Shown piece by piece: positions 1-9,900 of a DNA stretch of 64,000 nt. Made by a program: the position numbers and the translations under genes. The notes beneath the pieces were generated by a model, which saw only the letters and a program-made list of their open reading frames with translations, searched no databases and was not told the origin of the DNA. The number at the start of each line of letters is the position of its first letter. Positions within the stretch are counted from its first letter, which is position 1. The stretch is from assembly GCA_045863555.1 (NCBI GenBank), contig BTUU01000016.1, positions 62,001 through 126,000 of the forward strand. The letters run 5' to 3'. This DNA comes from JACRLV01 sp045863555 (lineage in GTDB: Bacteria > Planctomycetota > Phycisphaerae > UBA1845 > Fen-1342).

Positions 1-1
1 G

Positions 2-2050
2 CGCATCGCCCGGCTGATCGCGGAGGTTGCCGACGCACTCGCCCACGCCCATTCCCACGGCATCGTCCACCGCGACATCAAGCCGCAGAATCTGCTGCTC
101 GGCGCCGATGACCGGCTGCACGTCACCGACTTCGGCCTCGCCCGCATCCTCGACGAGCCGGGCCTCACCCGCACCCACGAGATGCTCGGTACCCCCGCCT
201 ACATGGCCCCGGAACAGGTCCGGGCCGGCTCGAAGATCGACGCCCGCACCGACGTCTACGCACTCGGCGTCACGCTCTACGAACTGCTGACCCGCGAGCG
301 ACCGTTCAAGGCCGAGACCTACTCGCAGCTCATCGACTGCATTCTCAACAAGGAGCCGCGGGCCCCGCGAGCGCTCGATTCCCGCGTTCCGGCCGATCTG
401 GAGACCATCTGCCTGCGGGCGATGGAGAAATCACCGGCCGCAAGATTCGCGTCGGCCGCTGAAATGGCCCGCGATCTGCGCCGTTTCGCAGACGACTTCC
501 CGATCCAGAGCCGCCGCATCGGCCCGCTCGGACGCTCCGTCCGGTGGATCCGCCGCAATCCATATCGTTCGGCGGCGCTGCTCGCCACCCTCTTCCTGGT
601 CGCGACGGGCGGCGTCGCGTGGAAACTCCTGAACGCCGCCGCAAACGAGAAGATCGACCGGGCGTTCGACGTGCTGCTCGCCGATTCGCGGGCGCACGCC
701 GAGGCCGAAGCGGCCCTGGGCTGGGCGGCGCAATGGGGCGGCGATCGCCGGCGCAGGGCCCTGCTCGGCGCATTTCTCGACATCCGCCGCGATACGCCAA
801 AGGCCGTCGACACGCTCCTGCGCCTGCGGAAAGCCGAACCCGAGAACGCGGATGTGCTCTGCCTGCTCGCATGGGCCTACGCCCGGCGCCCGGCGACGTC
901 GGCCCAGGCGGCCGACTGCATCCGCCAGGTGGAGTCGCTGGGCGGCGCGCCTTCCGCGGAAGGATTCTTCTACCTGGGGATGGCGATCCTGCCGGATGAC
1001 CCCGAACGCGCGATCACGATCTTCGACCGCGCGATCGATTCCCGCGACGGCTTCGTCCACGCGATGCTGCACCAGGCGCGGGCGATGAACTACTGCTTGT
1101 ACTACTACCGCGACCTCAAGTACTACGAGAAGGCCAAGCTGCGCCTGACCAACGCCGCAATGCTCCAGCCCCGCTCGCCCTGGCCGCGATACTACCTGGC
1201 ACGCTGTCATACGCTCGCCGGTGAGATCTACGGCTCCGTGAACCGGCCGGAAGACGCTGCCCGGGCGTTCGATGAGGCCGTCTCCGCCGCCGAAGACGCG
1301 CGAAAGGTCGATCCGTCCAGCCCCCGCGGCCCGATCGCCGAGGGTCAGGCCCTGGAGAGCCGCGGCCGCTATTCCGCCGCGCTCGCCGCGTTTCGTCGCC
1401 TCGACGCCCCGGGCGTCAGCATGGGCCCCGGCGACAAGGCCGAGCGATTCAGCTACGAACTCCGGGTCCGCTTCGCACTCCGGGACTTTGACGCCGCGGA
1501 AGAACTCGTGGCTCTGCGACTGGCGATCGACTCCAATCCCGAAGCCCGGGCCGAAGCCGCCCTCCTGCGGACCCTGATTTCCTTCGCCCGGACCGGCCGG
1601 GCGGCCGCAAAGACCGTCTTCGACGCCGAGTTGGAAGAAATCGGGAAGCCCGATGATCTTCCGGTAGAACTCCGCATCATGCTGGCCGTGCTCTCAGGCG
1701 TTGTCGGCACGCCGTCGAACCTGCCCGTGGAGCCGTTCGGACCGCCGCTGCCGCCGGGATGGGATCCGTCCTGGACCCGCAATCTCGTCGAATACGTCGC
1801 CGGCCGGCGCGACTGGCCCGACCTCGTCGCCGCCGCAAAGACCCTCCGCCGCGAGCAGACGCAGCAGCGCCTCGCGGCCGCCTGGTTCCTCCGCGGTTTG
1901 CTCGAGCTGGGCCGCGACGACGCCGCTGCAGCCGGTCAGTCGTTCGTCGAGGGCGCCCGGCAGTACGACAACGAGCGGTACTGCTACTGGTGCCGCCTGC
2001 TCGCCTATCGCTACGCCCCGGAGGCCTTTCCGCGCGGCCAGCGCGACTGA
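2..2050 (+). CDS. Ser/Thr protein kinase with TPR-like C-terminus (5' truncated)
   Basis: The gene runs in from the left edge, so the ATP-binding lobe is missing; 682 residues are visible. The catalytic loop HRDIKPQN appears about 23 residues in, followed by DFG and the APE motif in YMAPEQ, so the kinase core looks active. After the kinase lobe (about residue 180) there is a transmembrane helix, roughly at bases 560-630. The rest is Ala/Arg-rich helical repeats of TPR type that probably bind partner proteins. Kinase-TM-TPR is a common planctomycete receptor-kinase layout with the sensor part outside the cytoplasm. The ligand cannot be told from sequence. It ends 45 bases before the next gene. 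Confidence 0.9.
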   Translation, partial: RIARLIAEVADALAHAHSHGIVHRDIKPQNLLLGADDRLHVTDFGLARILDEPGLTRTHEMLGTPAYMAPEQVRAGSKIDARTDVYALGVTLYELLTRERPFKAETYSQLIDCILNKEPRAPRALDSRVPADLETICLRAMEKSPAARFASAAEMARDLRRFADDFPIQSRRIGPLGRSVRWIRRNPYRSAALLATLFLVATGGVAWKLLNAAANEKIDRAFDVLLADSRAHAEAEAALGWAAQWGGDRRRRALLGAFLDIRRDTPKAVDTLLRLRKAEPENADVLCLLAWAYARRPATSAQAADCIRQVESLGGAPSAEGFFYLGMAILPDDPERAITIFDRAIDSRDGFVHAMLHQARAMNYCLYYYRDLKYYEKAKLRLTNAAMLQPRSPWPRYYLARCHTLAGEIYGSVNRPEDAARAFDEAVSAAEDARKVDPSSPRGPIAEGQALESRGRYSAALAAFRRLDAPGVSMGPGDKAERFSYELRVRFALRDFDAAEELVALRLAIDSNPEARAEAALLRTLISFARTGRAAAKTVFDAELEEIGKPDDLPVELRIMLAVLSGVVGTPSNLPVEPFGPPLPPGWDPSWTRNLVEYVAGRRDWPDLVAAAKTLRREQTQQRLAAAWFLRGLLELGRDDAAAAGQSFVEGARQYDNERYCYWCRLLAYRYAPEAFPRGQRD

Positions 2051-2095
2051 TTACAATTCGGCCGGTCACCAGATAGGCCGCGTGAGGAGCCGTTT

Positions 2096-2884
2096 GTGCG
2101 AATCGCCCGCTTCGTCACTCCCGACCAGCGAATCCTGTGCGGCCAGTTGATCGACGACCGCACCGCGCGCCCGATCCACGGCGACCTCTTCGGTCCGCAC
2201 GAGATCTCGACCGACGTCGTCGCCATCAAGCGCTTTCTCCCGCCCGTCGAGCCGCCGAACATCTTCGCCATCGGCCGCAACTACCGCGCCCACGCCGCTG
2301 AAACCGGCTCACGCGTCCCCGAGCAGCCGCTCATCTTCATCAAGCCGACGACGACGGTCCTGGCGCCGGGTGACGCGATCCGCATCCCCGCGGCCGCGCC
2401 GAGCGAAGTCGACTTCGAGGCCGAACTAGCGATCGTGATCGGCCGCACGGCCCGCGACGTCTCGGAATACGAGGCGCTCGCGTATGTCCTCGGGTTCACC
2501 TGCGCCAACGACGTCTCCGCCCGCGACTGCCAGCGGAACGACAAGCAGTGGTCCCGCGCCAAGGGGTTCGATACGTTCTGTCCGCTCGGGCCTTGGCTCG
2601 TCACTGTCGACGTCCTCGACCCCGACGCCTGCGCGATCCGCAGCCGGCTCAACGGTCAGGTCATGCAGGACGCGAACACGCGCGACATGATCCACTCGTG
2701 CCGCAAGCTCGTCAGCTATGTCTCGCACCAGTTCACGCTGCTGCCGGGCACGCTCATCCTCACCGGCACGCCCGAGGGCGTCGGCATGGCCCGCACCCCG
2801 CCGGTGTTCCTGAAAAGCGGCGACAAGATCGAGATCGAAATCGACGGCATCGGCGTCCTGTCCAACCCGGTGGTCGGGCCGTAG
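2096..2884 (+). CDS. Fumarylacetoacetate hydrolase family protein
   Basis: This 262-residue protein belongs to the FAH / 2-keto-4-pentenoate hydratase family, which cleaves C-C bonds or hydrates in aromatic and sugar-acid breakdown. Visible family motifs are the metal-binding acidic stretch in SEVDFEAELAIVIGR, NDVSARD, and TPEGVGMA near the C-terminus. The length suits the short single-domain members. The start is a GTG preceded by GAGGAG at 2084-2089. No pathway neighbours are present, so the substrate is open; acylpyruvate or oxaloacetate-type activities are equally possible. Confidence 0.88.
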   Translation: MRIARFVTPDQRILCGQLIDDRTARPIHGDLFGPHEISTDVVAIKRFLPPVEPPNIFAIGRNYRAHAAETGSRVPEQPLIFIKPTTTVLAPGDAIRIPAAAPSEVDFEAELAIVIGRTARDVSEYEALAYVLGFTCANDVSARDCQRNDKQWSRAKGFDTFCPLGPWLVTVDVLDPDACAIRSRLNGQVMQDANTRDMIHSCRKLVSYVSHQFTLLPGTLILTGTPEGVGMARTPPVFLKSGDKIEIEIDGIGVLSNPVVGP

Positions 2885-2889
2885 AAATT

Positions 2890-2992
2890 TTATCCACAGA
2901 AAACACAGAGTACGCAGAACAAGAGGCCGATCAATTTCTTGTTGTTGTTTTTCTGTGCATATTTCTGTGTCTTCTATGCCCTCTGTGGATAA
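2890..2992. repeat. Imperfect hairpin of CACAGAG-type short repeats
   Basis: Two arms, each made of roughly 9-base units related to CACAGAG, form an inverted repeat. The outer 11 bases pair perfectly (TTATCCACAGA at 2890-2900, TCTGTGGATAA at 2982-2992). It lies between two convergent genes and may act as a terminator or as a dispersed repeat. A closely matching right arm occurs at 40883-40922 and a related, more GC-rich copy at 22785-22864. Confidence 0.7.
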
Positions 2993-3001
2993 TCCGTCTG
3001 G

Positions 3002-4501
3002 TCAGATGCCGAAAATGGTCCACACCCGCAGGCTGATCGACGCCCCGATCACGCCGACCACCGCCGCAACCGCGATCCCCCGCTGGATCGCCGTCACCCG
3101 CGCCTCGAACCGCTCCACCGCCCGCGGATCCTGCGCCAGCGCCTCCACCATCCGCGCCCGGTCCGAGATCGACGGATGCTGCCAGTCGCTCTCCTCCGGC
3201 GGAATCCCGTTCAGCCGCGCCACGTCGTGCAGCATGTTTGCGTACAGATGCGCCGCCGTCGGACACAGCGCACCGCTCACCGCCCGCTCCTCCGCCGGTG
3301 CTCGACCCGGCGTCGATGCGAACCCGTCCGGCCGGTGCAGCGGACACGGCGCGTGACAGGCCAGCCCGCCCGCCGCCAGCGCCCGCACGCCGAAGATATC
3401 CGCCTGCCGCTCGAACTGGTGCGCGATCCACCCGAAGATCGGCCACCACTGGATCAGCAGCAGCACCCCGACGACCGCGCCGCCCGTGTAGAGCGCCACG
3501 TGGCTATGCCGGAGGAAGGGGTAGGCGATCGCGACCACGCAGCTCGACGTGAACGCGAACAGCAAAAAATACCACAGGTGCAGCCGCTTGACGTGCCCCG
3601 ATTCATGCCCGACGACCGCCTCGATCTTCTCGTCCTCCATCCGCTCCAGCAGCCCGTCGGTCACCAGCATGTAACGCATCGGCCCCACGACGCCCGCCAC
3701 CAGCGCGTTCGTGATCATCCCCCCCGAGCGCCACACGAGAATCTCCCGAAACCGCACGCCCAGCAGTCCGCACAGCCGCATCAGCCGGTCGCGCAGCGGT
3801 CCCGCCGGCAGCGGCCGAGTGTCCCAGACCAGCGGCAGCAGGCCGGGCCAGATGATGAGCAGGAGGAGCTGCGCCGCGCCGATGATCAGGTCCGCCGCAT
3901 GCTCGCTGCGGATCGTCGCCCGCAGCCACACGCGGTGCTCCTCGATCGAGTCACGCACGACCAGCAGCAGGATGATCGCGATCAGCGCGATCAGCAGGTG
4001 GTGCCGGATGCCGAACGCCAGGAATTCGCGCAGCGACCACACCGGGTGCGCCGGCTCGCGGCGAAACAGCCTCTGCTCCAGCGCAATCTGCCGGATCGCC
4101 CGCTCGGCCGGGTAGATCGAGATCCACACCAGGATGAGCGACACAATGAACGGAATGGTCGCGAGCGTGCCCGCGACCCCCGGCCAGTCGAGCGCGCGCG
4201 GCACGTTTTCGCACAGCGCCGGCCACCCGGTCAGCAGCAGCACACCGCCGTGCAGCCCGACGAGCGAGTATTTCACAAGATCGAGCCCGAAGGCGTACGC
4301 ATTCTGACCAGGGTTCGGGTCGGATGGCAGCGATTCCAGCAGCCGCAGCGCCCGCCGCGCCGCGACCATCCCCAGCGCCGGCGGCGCCAGCACGGCCGCG
4401 GTGACGCACGCGAGCACTCCCCTCGGCGATGTAACGGCCGGGAAGATCCCGTCAGGGAAAAGGAGCACCAGCCAGAGGACGATGACGACAACGATGAACA
4501 T
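3002..4501 (-). CDS. M48-family membrane zinc metalloprotease
   Basis: The 499-residue protein carries the zinc motif HESGH near residue 300 and a downstream ERQAD segment supplying the third ligand, the signature of M48 (Ste24/HtpX-like) proteases. Several hydrophobic helices lie before and after the motif, so it is an integral membrane enzyme, probably for membrane-protein turnover. The start chosen is the ATG at 4501, which opens a signal-anchor (MFIVVVIVLWLVLLFPDG). The frame stays open to 4696, but that extension is low-complexity and would run into the divergent gene at 4695. The family is clear; the substrate is not. Confidence 0.82.
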   Translation of the reverse strand: MFIVVVIVLWLVLLFPDGIFPAVTSPRGVLACVTAAVLAPPALGMVAARRALRLLESLPSDPNPGQNAYAFGLDLVKYSLVGLHGGVLLLTGWPALCENVPRALDWPGVAGTLATIPFIVSLILVWISIYPAERAIRQIALEQRLFRREPAHPVWSLREFLAFGIRHHLLIALIAIILLLVVRDSIEEHRVWLRATIRSEHAADLIIGAAQLLLLIIWPGLLPLVWDTRPLPAGPLRDRLMRLCGLLGVRFREILVWRSGGMITNALVAGVVGPMRYMLVTDGLLERMEDEKIEAVVGHESGHVKRLHLWYFLLFAFTSSCVVAIAYPFLRHSHVALYTGGAVVGVLLLIQWWPIFGWIAHQFERQADIFGVRALAAGGLACHAPCPLHRPDGFASTPGRAPAEERAVSGALCPTAAHLYANMLHDVARLNGIPPEESDWQHPSISDRARMVEALAQDPRAVERFEARVTAIQRGIAVAAVVGVIGASISLRVWTIFGI

Positions 4502-4694
4502 CTGCGCGGGCTGACTCCGTCCATAAGACCCGCGCGGCGAGATACACGGCTGTCGCGGCGGCTCTGTCCCGGTGCTCGGTTGCGGCGGCGCTCTCGCAAC
4601 ACCCTGCGGCGGTGCGGAATACGACCCCCGCGCTATTATCGGGTCGAATCGACTTTGCCGATAGAGCCTGTGAGGCCCTGCGCGCCGCATTCTC

Positions 4695-4916
4695 ATGGAC
4701 GTGTACGACGACCAGCCTGGACACCAGTCACCCGCCCGATCCGACGGTCCGCGGCCCTACATCGGCGTGCATTTCGACTGCTGCGGCGTCTATGTCCGGA
4801 TCTATCGAGCTCCCGGCGCCGATCGCTACGTCGGCCGCTGCCCGCGCTGCGGCGCGAGCGTGACCGCGCGGGTCGGCTCCGACGGCACCACCCAGCGGAT
4901 CTTCCACGCCCGGTAG
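4695..4916 (+). CDS. Small CxxC protein, conserved type, unknown function
   Basis: A 73-residue protein with an FDCCGVYVRIYR core followed by a CPRCG knuckle and a C-terminal QRIF segment. The Cys spacing suggests a small zinc ribbon or a redox Cys cluster. It has no signal peptide, so it is probably cytoplasmic. From memory, similar short proteins occur in other planctomycetes, but I cannot search for them. It is divergent from the M48 gene and shares the roughly 190-base intergenic region with it. Confidence 0.7.
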   Translation: MDVYDDQPGHQSPARSDGPRPYIGVHFDCCGVYVRIYRAPGADRYVGRCPRCGASVTARVGSDGTTQRIFHAR

Positions 4917-5057
4917 GGGAGGATTCCACGGCGCCGCGTCCCGCGACGTTTCACGTAGCCGACCCCGACCCCGGCGACACGCCCGCCGCGGCGACTTCCC
5001 AACCACGGGCCGAAACCGTACTCTCCCGGCGGGCTTGAGAACGCCACGGAGGGCCGC

Positions 5058-6203
5058 ATGGCCGGAAAAACTACGAAAAAGACCCGGGCCGATCGGGCGG
5101 GCGCGGCGGACCGCATCAAGAAGATGGCCGCGCAGATCATCACGACGATCAACAAGAAGACCGACCCGTTCGTCGAAATCCCCTCACGCACGCTCAGCAA
5201 CGTGCGCTTCAACGAGAAGCGCGGCATCATCGAGATGCTCGACGCCCGCCAGAAGCGCAGCTTCTTCAGCCTCCTGGGCCGCCGCGGCGGCGAGGGCAGC
5301 CAGGCGAAGAAGTTCATGCAGACGCTGCGTGTGGCGGAGAAATGCAAGCTTCTGATCGACGACGACATCACGACCAGTCTGCGCGAGGTCTTCTACAGCC
5401 TGAAGATGCCGGTTCGCGGCAGCAAGGAGCTGATCTTCTTTGAACAGGAAGAATCGGATCCAATCATCGAAGACGTCGAAGTGACCGTGGATGCGCTGCG
5501 CGAGGAGCTGGGCGTTCATGCCGAGCCGCGCGGCAACATGGTCGGCCCGATGACCATCGTCGACAACGGGGATACCATCGACCTGACCCGTCAGGGCTCG
5601 GGCGGCTGGGGTGTCCCGGGAGTCGTCGAATCCAACGTGATTCAGTTCAAGAAGTGCAACGCGGAGTTCGTCCTGCTTGTCGAAAAAGGCGGTCAGTTCA
5701 ACCGATTCAATCAGGATCGCTTCTGGGAGAAATACAAGTGCATGCTCATTCACGGCGCCGGCCAGCCGCCGCGCGCCGTGCGTCGACTCATGCACCGGAT
5801 GCACAATGAGCTGAAGCTGCCCGTGTACGTTCTCGTCGACAACGACCCGTGGGGCTATTACATCTACAGCGTCGTCAAGCAGGGCTCGATCAACCTCGCT
5901 TTCGAGAGCCAGCGCATGGCGATCCCGGCTGCCCGCTTCATCGGCATGAGCAGCTACGACGCCGACCGATTCGACATTCCCAAGCAGATCCCGATGCCCC
6001 TCAAGGACGAGGACATTCGCCGCGCCAAGGAAATCCTCGAATACCCCTGGTTCCAGAGCAAACCCTGGCAGAAGGAAATCAAGCACATGCTCTCGCTCGG
6101 CGTGAAGCTGGAGCTGGAAGTCTTCGCCAGCAAGGGCGATTTCCGCTATATCACCCGCGAATACGCGCCGCGAAAGCTCAAAGATCGCGACTGGCTGGAT
6201 TGA
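5058..6203 (+). CDS. DNA topoisomerase VI subunit A
   Basis: This 381-residue protein is the Spo11-like A subunit of type IIB topoisomerase, which makes transient double-strand breaks to pass one duplex through another. The 5Y-CAP domain has the catalytic tyrosine at about Y113 in TSLREVFYSLK, with R109 before it. The Toprim domain has E209 (LLVEKGGQFNRF) and the DxD pair D261/D263 in LVDNDPWGYYIY. Both active-site parts are intact and the length matches archaeal Top6A. In archaea the ATPase subunit B gene is usually adjacent; here the neighbours are a CxxC protein and a protease-linked pair, and no subunit B lies in the window. Confidence 0.9.
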   Translation: MAGKTTKKTRADRAGAADRIKKMAAQIITTINKKTDPFVEIPSRTLSNVRFNEKRGIIEMLDARQKRSFFSLLGRRGGEGSQAKKFMQTLRVAEKCKLLIDDDITTSLREVFYSLKMPVRGSKELIFFEQEESDPIIEDVEVTVDALREELGVHAEPRGNMVGPMTIVDNGDTIDLTRQGSGGWGVPGVVESNVIQFKKCNAEFVLLVEKGGQFNRFNQDRFWEKYKCMLIHGAGQPPRAVRRLMHRMHNELKLPVYVLVDNDPWGYYIYSVVKQGSINLAFESQRMAIPAARFIGMSSYDADRFDIPKQIPMPLKDEDIRRAKEILEYPWFQSKPWQKEIKHMLSLGVKLELEVFASKGDFRYITREYAPRKLKDRDWLD

Positions 6204-6258
6204 ATTCGGAAGCTCATAATTGCTATGATCATGTGACCGCGAGAAGGAGCCCGTCCAA

Positions 6259-6525
6259 GTGGCCGATACGACACTGAGCGACGCCGAAGTCGTCCGCCGC
6301 GGTCGCGCCATCTACGACTCGCGGATACGGTCCCTGGTTGAGCCCGTGCAGAACGGTCGATTTGTCGCGATCGACATCGACAGTGGCGACTACGAGGTCG
6401 CCGATGCGGCGATCGACGCGATCGACAAGCTCGACCAGCGGCACGCCGACGCGCTCTATTACATCCACCGGATTGGATTCACATCCGCATACACACTCGG
6501 CACGATTACGCCAAGCGATTCATGA
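6259..6525 (+). CDS. Small protein paired with aspartic protease
   Basis: An 88-residue soluble acidic protein starting at GTG with GAGAAGGAG upstream. The middle reads FVAIDIDSGDYEVADAAIDA, followed by a helix ending near YYIHRIGF, a pattern I associate with small proteins encoded directly upstream of clan AA proteases. Its stop overlaps the next start (ATGA at 6522-6525), so the two are translationally coupled and probably work together. A toxin-antitoxin-like or protease-cofactor role is possible but unproven. Confidence 0.7.
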   Translation: MADTTLSDAEVVRRGRAIYDSRIRSLVEPVQNGRFVAIDIDSGDYEVADAAIDAIDKLDQRHADALYYIHRIGFTSAYTLGTITPSDS

Positions 6526-6905
6526 TCACGGGAGTTGTGACAGCGCGCCGCGAGGCCGTCGTTCCGCTCGAGGTCCTCTCGCCACATGACGCCTCGAGAA
6601 CCCTCGATGCGGTGATCGACACCGGGTTCAACGGTTTCGTCGCATTACCCGCTGAAGTCATTTCGTCGCTGGGCTTCGCGCGCCGCGGTTCGGCCGTCGC
6701 GACGCTCGGCGACGGGTCCGAAGTCTCGCTCCCGCTTTATCGTGCGCAGATCAGGTGGGACGGACAGGTGAAACGTGCGGAGACGTTTTCCGCTGACGGC
6801 GCGGCGATGATCGGAATGACGCTTCTCAACGGCTTCGATCTCTTCATCGAGGTCGAGCGCGGCGGCCGAGTCGTGATCGAGCGCCGCAGGAAGCAGTCGG
6901 TCTAA
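6522..6905 (+). CDS. Clan AA (retropepsin-like) aspartic protease
   Basis: A 127-residue protein with the catalytic motif DTGFNG (LDAVIDTGFNGFVALP) near residue 35 and a later hydrophobic-Gly segment (AMIGMTLLNGFDLFIE) that completes the retropepsin fold. At this size it should act as a homodimer, like retroviral proteases. It overlaps the upstream small gene by 4 bases. At its 3' end it overlaps the convergent purL stop by about 4 bases (6902-6905), leaving no room for a separate terminator. Confidence 0.8.
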   Translation: MITGVVTARREAVVPLEVLSPHDASRTLDAVIDTGFNGFVALPAEVISSLGFARRGSAVATLGDGSEVSLPLYRAQIRWDGQVKRAETFSADGAAMIGMTLLNGFDLFIEVERGGRVVIERRRKQSV

Positions 6906-9900
6906 CGAGTGCCGCTCCACGCGGCCCGCAACCCCACGACCGAAACGGAGGCCCCCGCCATTCGAAGCTCAGACTCGTCGGAGACCGTTCCGACTCGGCG
7001 CGCCGCGACGCGCAACCTGGCCAGACGACCGAGAATCTCGACCGTCCGTTCCGCCCCCGTCTCCACCACAAACGCCGCACACCGCGGCTCAAACTCATCC
7101 GAAAAATCTACGCCGTCGCCCAGCGTCGCCCCCCGGTCGCCGGCGATGCACATCTCCGCCAGCGCCGGCAGCCACCCGCCCGTCGCATCATGGCACGCCC
7201 GGATCGTCCCCGCCTGCATCTCCGCGTAGACCGCCTCGCGAATCCGCTGCGCATCCGCAAGTGCAAAACCGGTCACCGGCAACCCGCCGATCAGCAGCAG
7301 CTCGCCGCCCGCCGCCTTCAGATCCGGCGTGATGCACCGCCGCACATCAGGCACGAGACTCACCGCGCTGATCAGCAACGTCCCCGGAATCGACAGCCGG
7401 CCGGTTCGCCGGATGCGCTCGACAATGCCCGCCGAGAGAGACGCACCGTCAACTGATTGCGGATAACCCCACCCGGTCGGTTCAGCGAATCGCGCCTCGA
7501 CCTCCCCGATCAGCCGCTCGATATCCCCCGCATCCAACGCAAACTCATTGTTCAGCGAATCCTTCCCCGAGATGAACGGCACGCCGAACGCCTTCGCCGC
7601 GTCATAGCACGCGACGCACGTGCGAACTAGCCCGCCCATCTGCCGCGGATCATCGCATCGTCCCCAGCAGAAATTGTCGAGCATCGCCGTCGCCGCCGGA
7701 TCGCCGCCCACCGCGAGAACATTGCAGAGCGCTTCGTCGATCGCCGCGATCGCCATCCAATATGGATCGATGTCCGAAAGCTGCGGCGCCAGCCCGCACC
7801 CGACCGCGATCCCGCGTCGCGAATCAAGCCGCGGCCGCAGCACCGCCGCGTCGGCCGGGCCGTTGCCGCGCCCGACCAGCGATTTGATCACGCTCCCGCC
7901 CTGCACCTCGTGGTCGTACCGCCGGATGATCGGCTCTTTCGACGCGACGGTGGGGCGGGCCAGCGCTGCAATGAGCGTGTCCACCAGCGAAGAGACCGCC
8001 CGTCCGCCGCGTTCTCCGACGGCCGCCCGAGCGCCGTTTGACCCCGCCGACGCATCGCCCCGGGCATTCGCGGGCGCGGGCGACGGCGTCTGCGCCGGAC
8101 TCCACTCCCCGCGCCGCTCCGTCCGCGGCAGGCCATGATGCAGGAACGCCATCGCGACGTCGCCGACCACCTTGTCCTGGTAGCGAACCTCCAGCCGCGG
8201 CTCGCCCGTCGCCGTCGTGCAGCCGAACCGCCCGATGACCGTCGCCTCGACCTCCTCCTCGCGCATCACCGCGAGGAACCGATCCAGCCGGTCGCGCGGA
8301 ACCGCCAGCACCATCCGCTCCTGCGCCTCGCTGATCCAGATCTCGTCGTACCGAAGCCCCGCATACTTCAGCGGCACGGATTCAAGCTCGACCTGCGCCC
8401 CGACCGTCTCGCCCATCTCCCCGACCGCGCTGCTCAGCCCGCCCGCACCGCAATCCGTGATCGCGGTATACAGGCAGCCGCCGGCCGCGTCGCGCGCTCG
8501 AATCACCGCATCAAGAACGCGCTTTTCCTCGATCGCGTTGCCGATCTGCACCGCGTGCGAAAACTCGTCCGCGTGCGTGTCGGTCAGCTCTGCGGAAGAA
8601 AACGTCGCCCCATGAATGCCGTCGCGCCCCGTCCGGCCGCCGATGACCAGGATCAGGTCGCCCGCCCGCGCCTGCTTCTCGATCTTTTCCCGCGGAATCA
8701 GCCCGACGCACCCGCAGAAGACGAGCGGGTTGCCCAGGTACCGTGGATCGAAATGCACCGCGCCGTTGATCGTGGGAATCCCCATCCGGTTCCCATACTC
8801 GCCCACGCCGTCCACGACACCCCTCAGCACCCGCGCCGGGTGCAGCACCCCGCGCGGCAGCGCCCCCTCCGGCCAGTCGCCCGGCGCGACGCAGAAAACG
8901 TCCGTATTCGCGATCGGCATCGCCCCGAGCCCGCAACCGAGCACATCGCGGATGCACCCGCCGATGCCCGTGGCCGCACCGCCGAACGGTTCGATCGCCG
9001 ACGGCCGGTTGTGCGTTTCGACCTTGAACGCCACGGCCCACTTGTCGTCGAATCCGATGACCCCCGCGTTATCCTTGAAAACAGAAAGGCACTCCGGCCC
9101 GCGCCGCTCCGCGATCAGCTCCGTCGTCGCCCGCGCGATCGTTTCCTTCAGCAGGTTCTCAAAGCGGATTTCGACTCGTCCGCCGTCGCCTTGCGCTCGC
9201 CCGGTCGACGGATCGGGCAGCGGCGCGCCCTGGTACAGCGTGCGGCTCTTCAGCGTCTTGTGAACGCAGTGCTCCGACCACGTCTGGGCGATCGTCTCCA
9301 GTTCGAGGTCCGTCGGATCGTGGCCAAGTGTCTGATAATGCGCCTGAATCGTCCTCATCTCCTCCGTGTTCAGGAAGAGATGCCCGCGCCGCGACAGTTC
9401 CGTCAGCTCCGACTCGTCCAGCGTTCGGATCGCCACATGCCGAAGTTCAAACGCAGCCACCCGCGGCCGCGGCGTCGGCCGCACACCCGCGGTTCCGATG
9501 ACCACTTCCTCGATGCAGTCATTCGCCAGAACCCGCCCGGCGATCGACCGTAGCTCATCCGCCCGGACCGATCCCGTCAACCGATACCGCCACGCGGTGC
9601 GGACACTTTCGACCCCGTAACCCTCGGCCTTCAGCTCCGCCAGCGTGCTCGCCGCAACCGGGTCCATCACCCCCGGCCGAAGATGCACCTCCACCGCCGC
9701 GCCCCTCGGCTCAGGCGCGACCGCGTCCCCTTCGCTCCATGTCGCCGCCGCCTCCGTCACCGGGTCAACCAGCAGCGACTCAGCAATCTCCCCGGCCGCC
9801 GTCCGATCGATCTCACCCTCGACGAAGAACAACCGCGAGGCCGACGCGGTCTCGACCCCGTCCAGTCCGGCCGCCCGAAGGCGCGAGACGAGCCGGGGGT

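Noticed and set aside
3176..5038. 620-codon plus-strand open frame
   Set aside because: It is the antisense of the M48 protease gene, very rich in Arg, Pro and Gln, without motifs or ribosome site.
8135..9553. 472-codon plus-strand open frame
   Set aside because: Antisense of purL, which has clear catalytic motifs.
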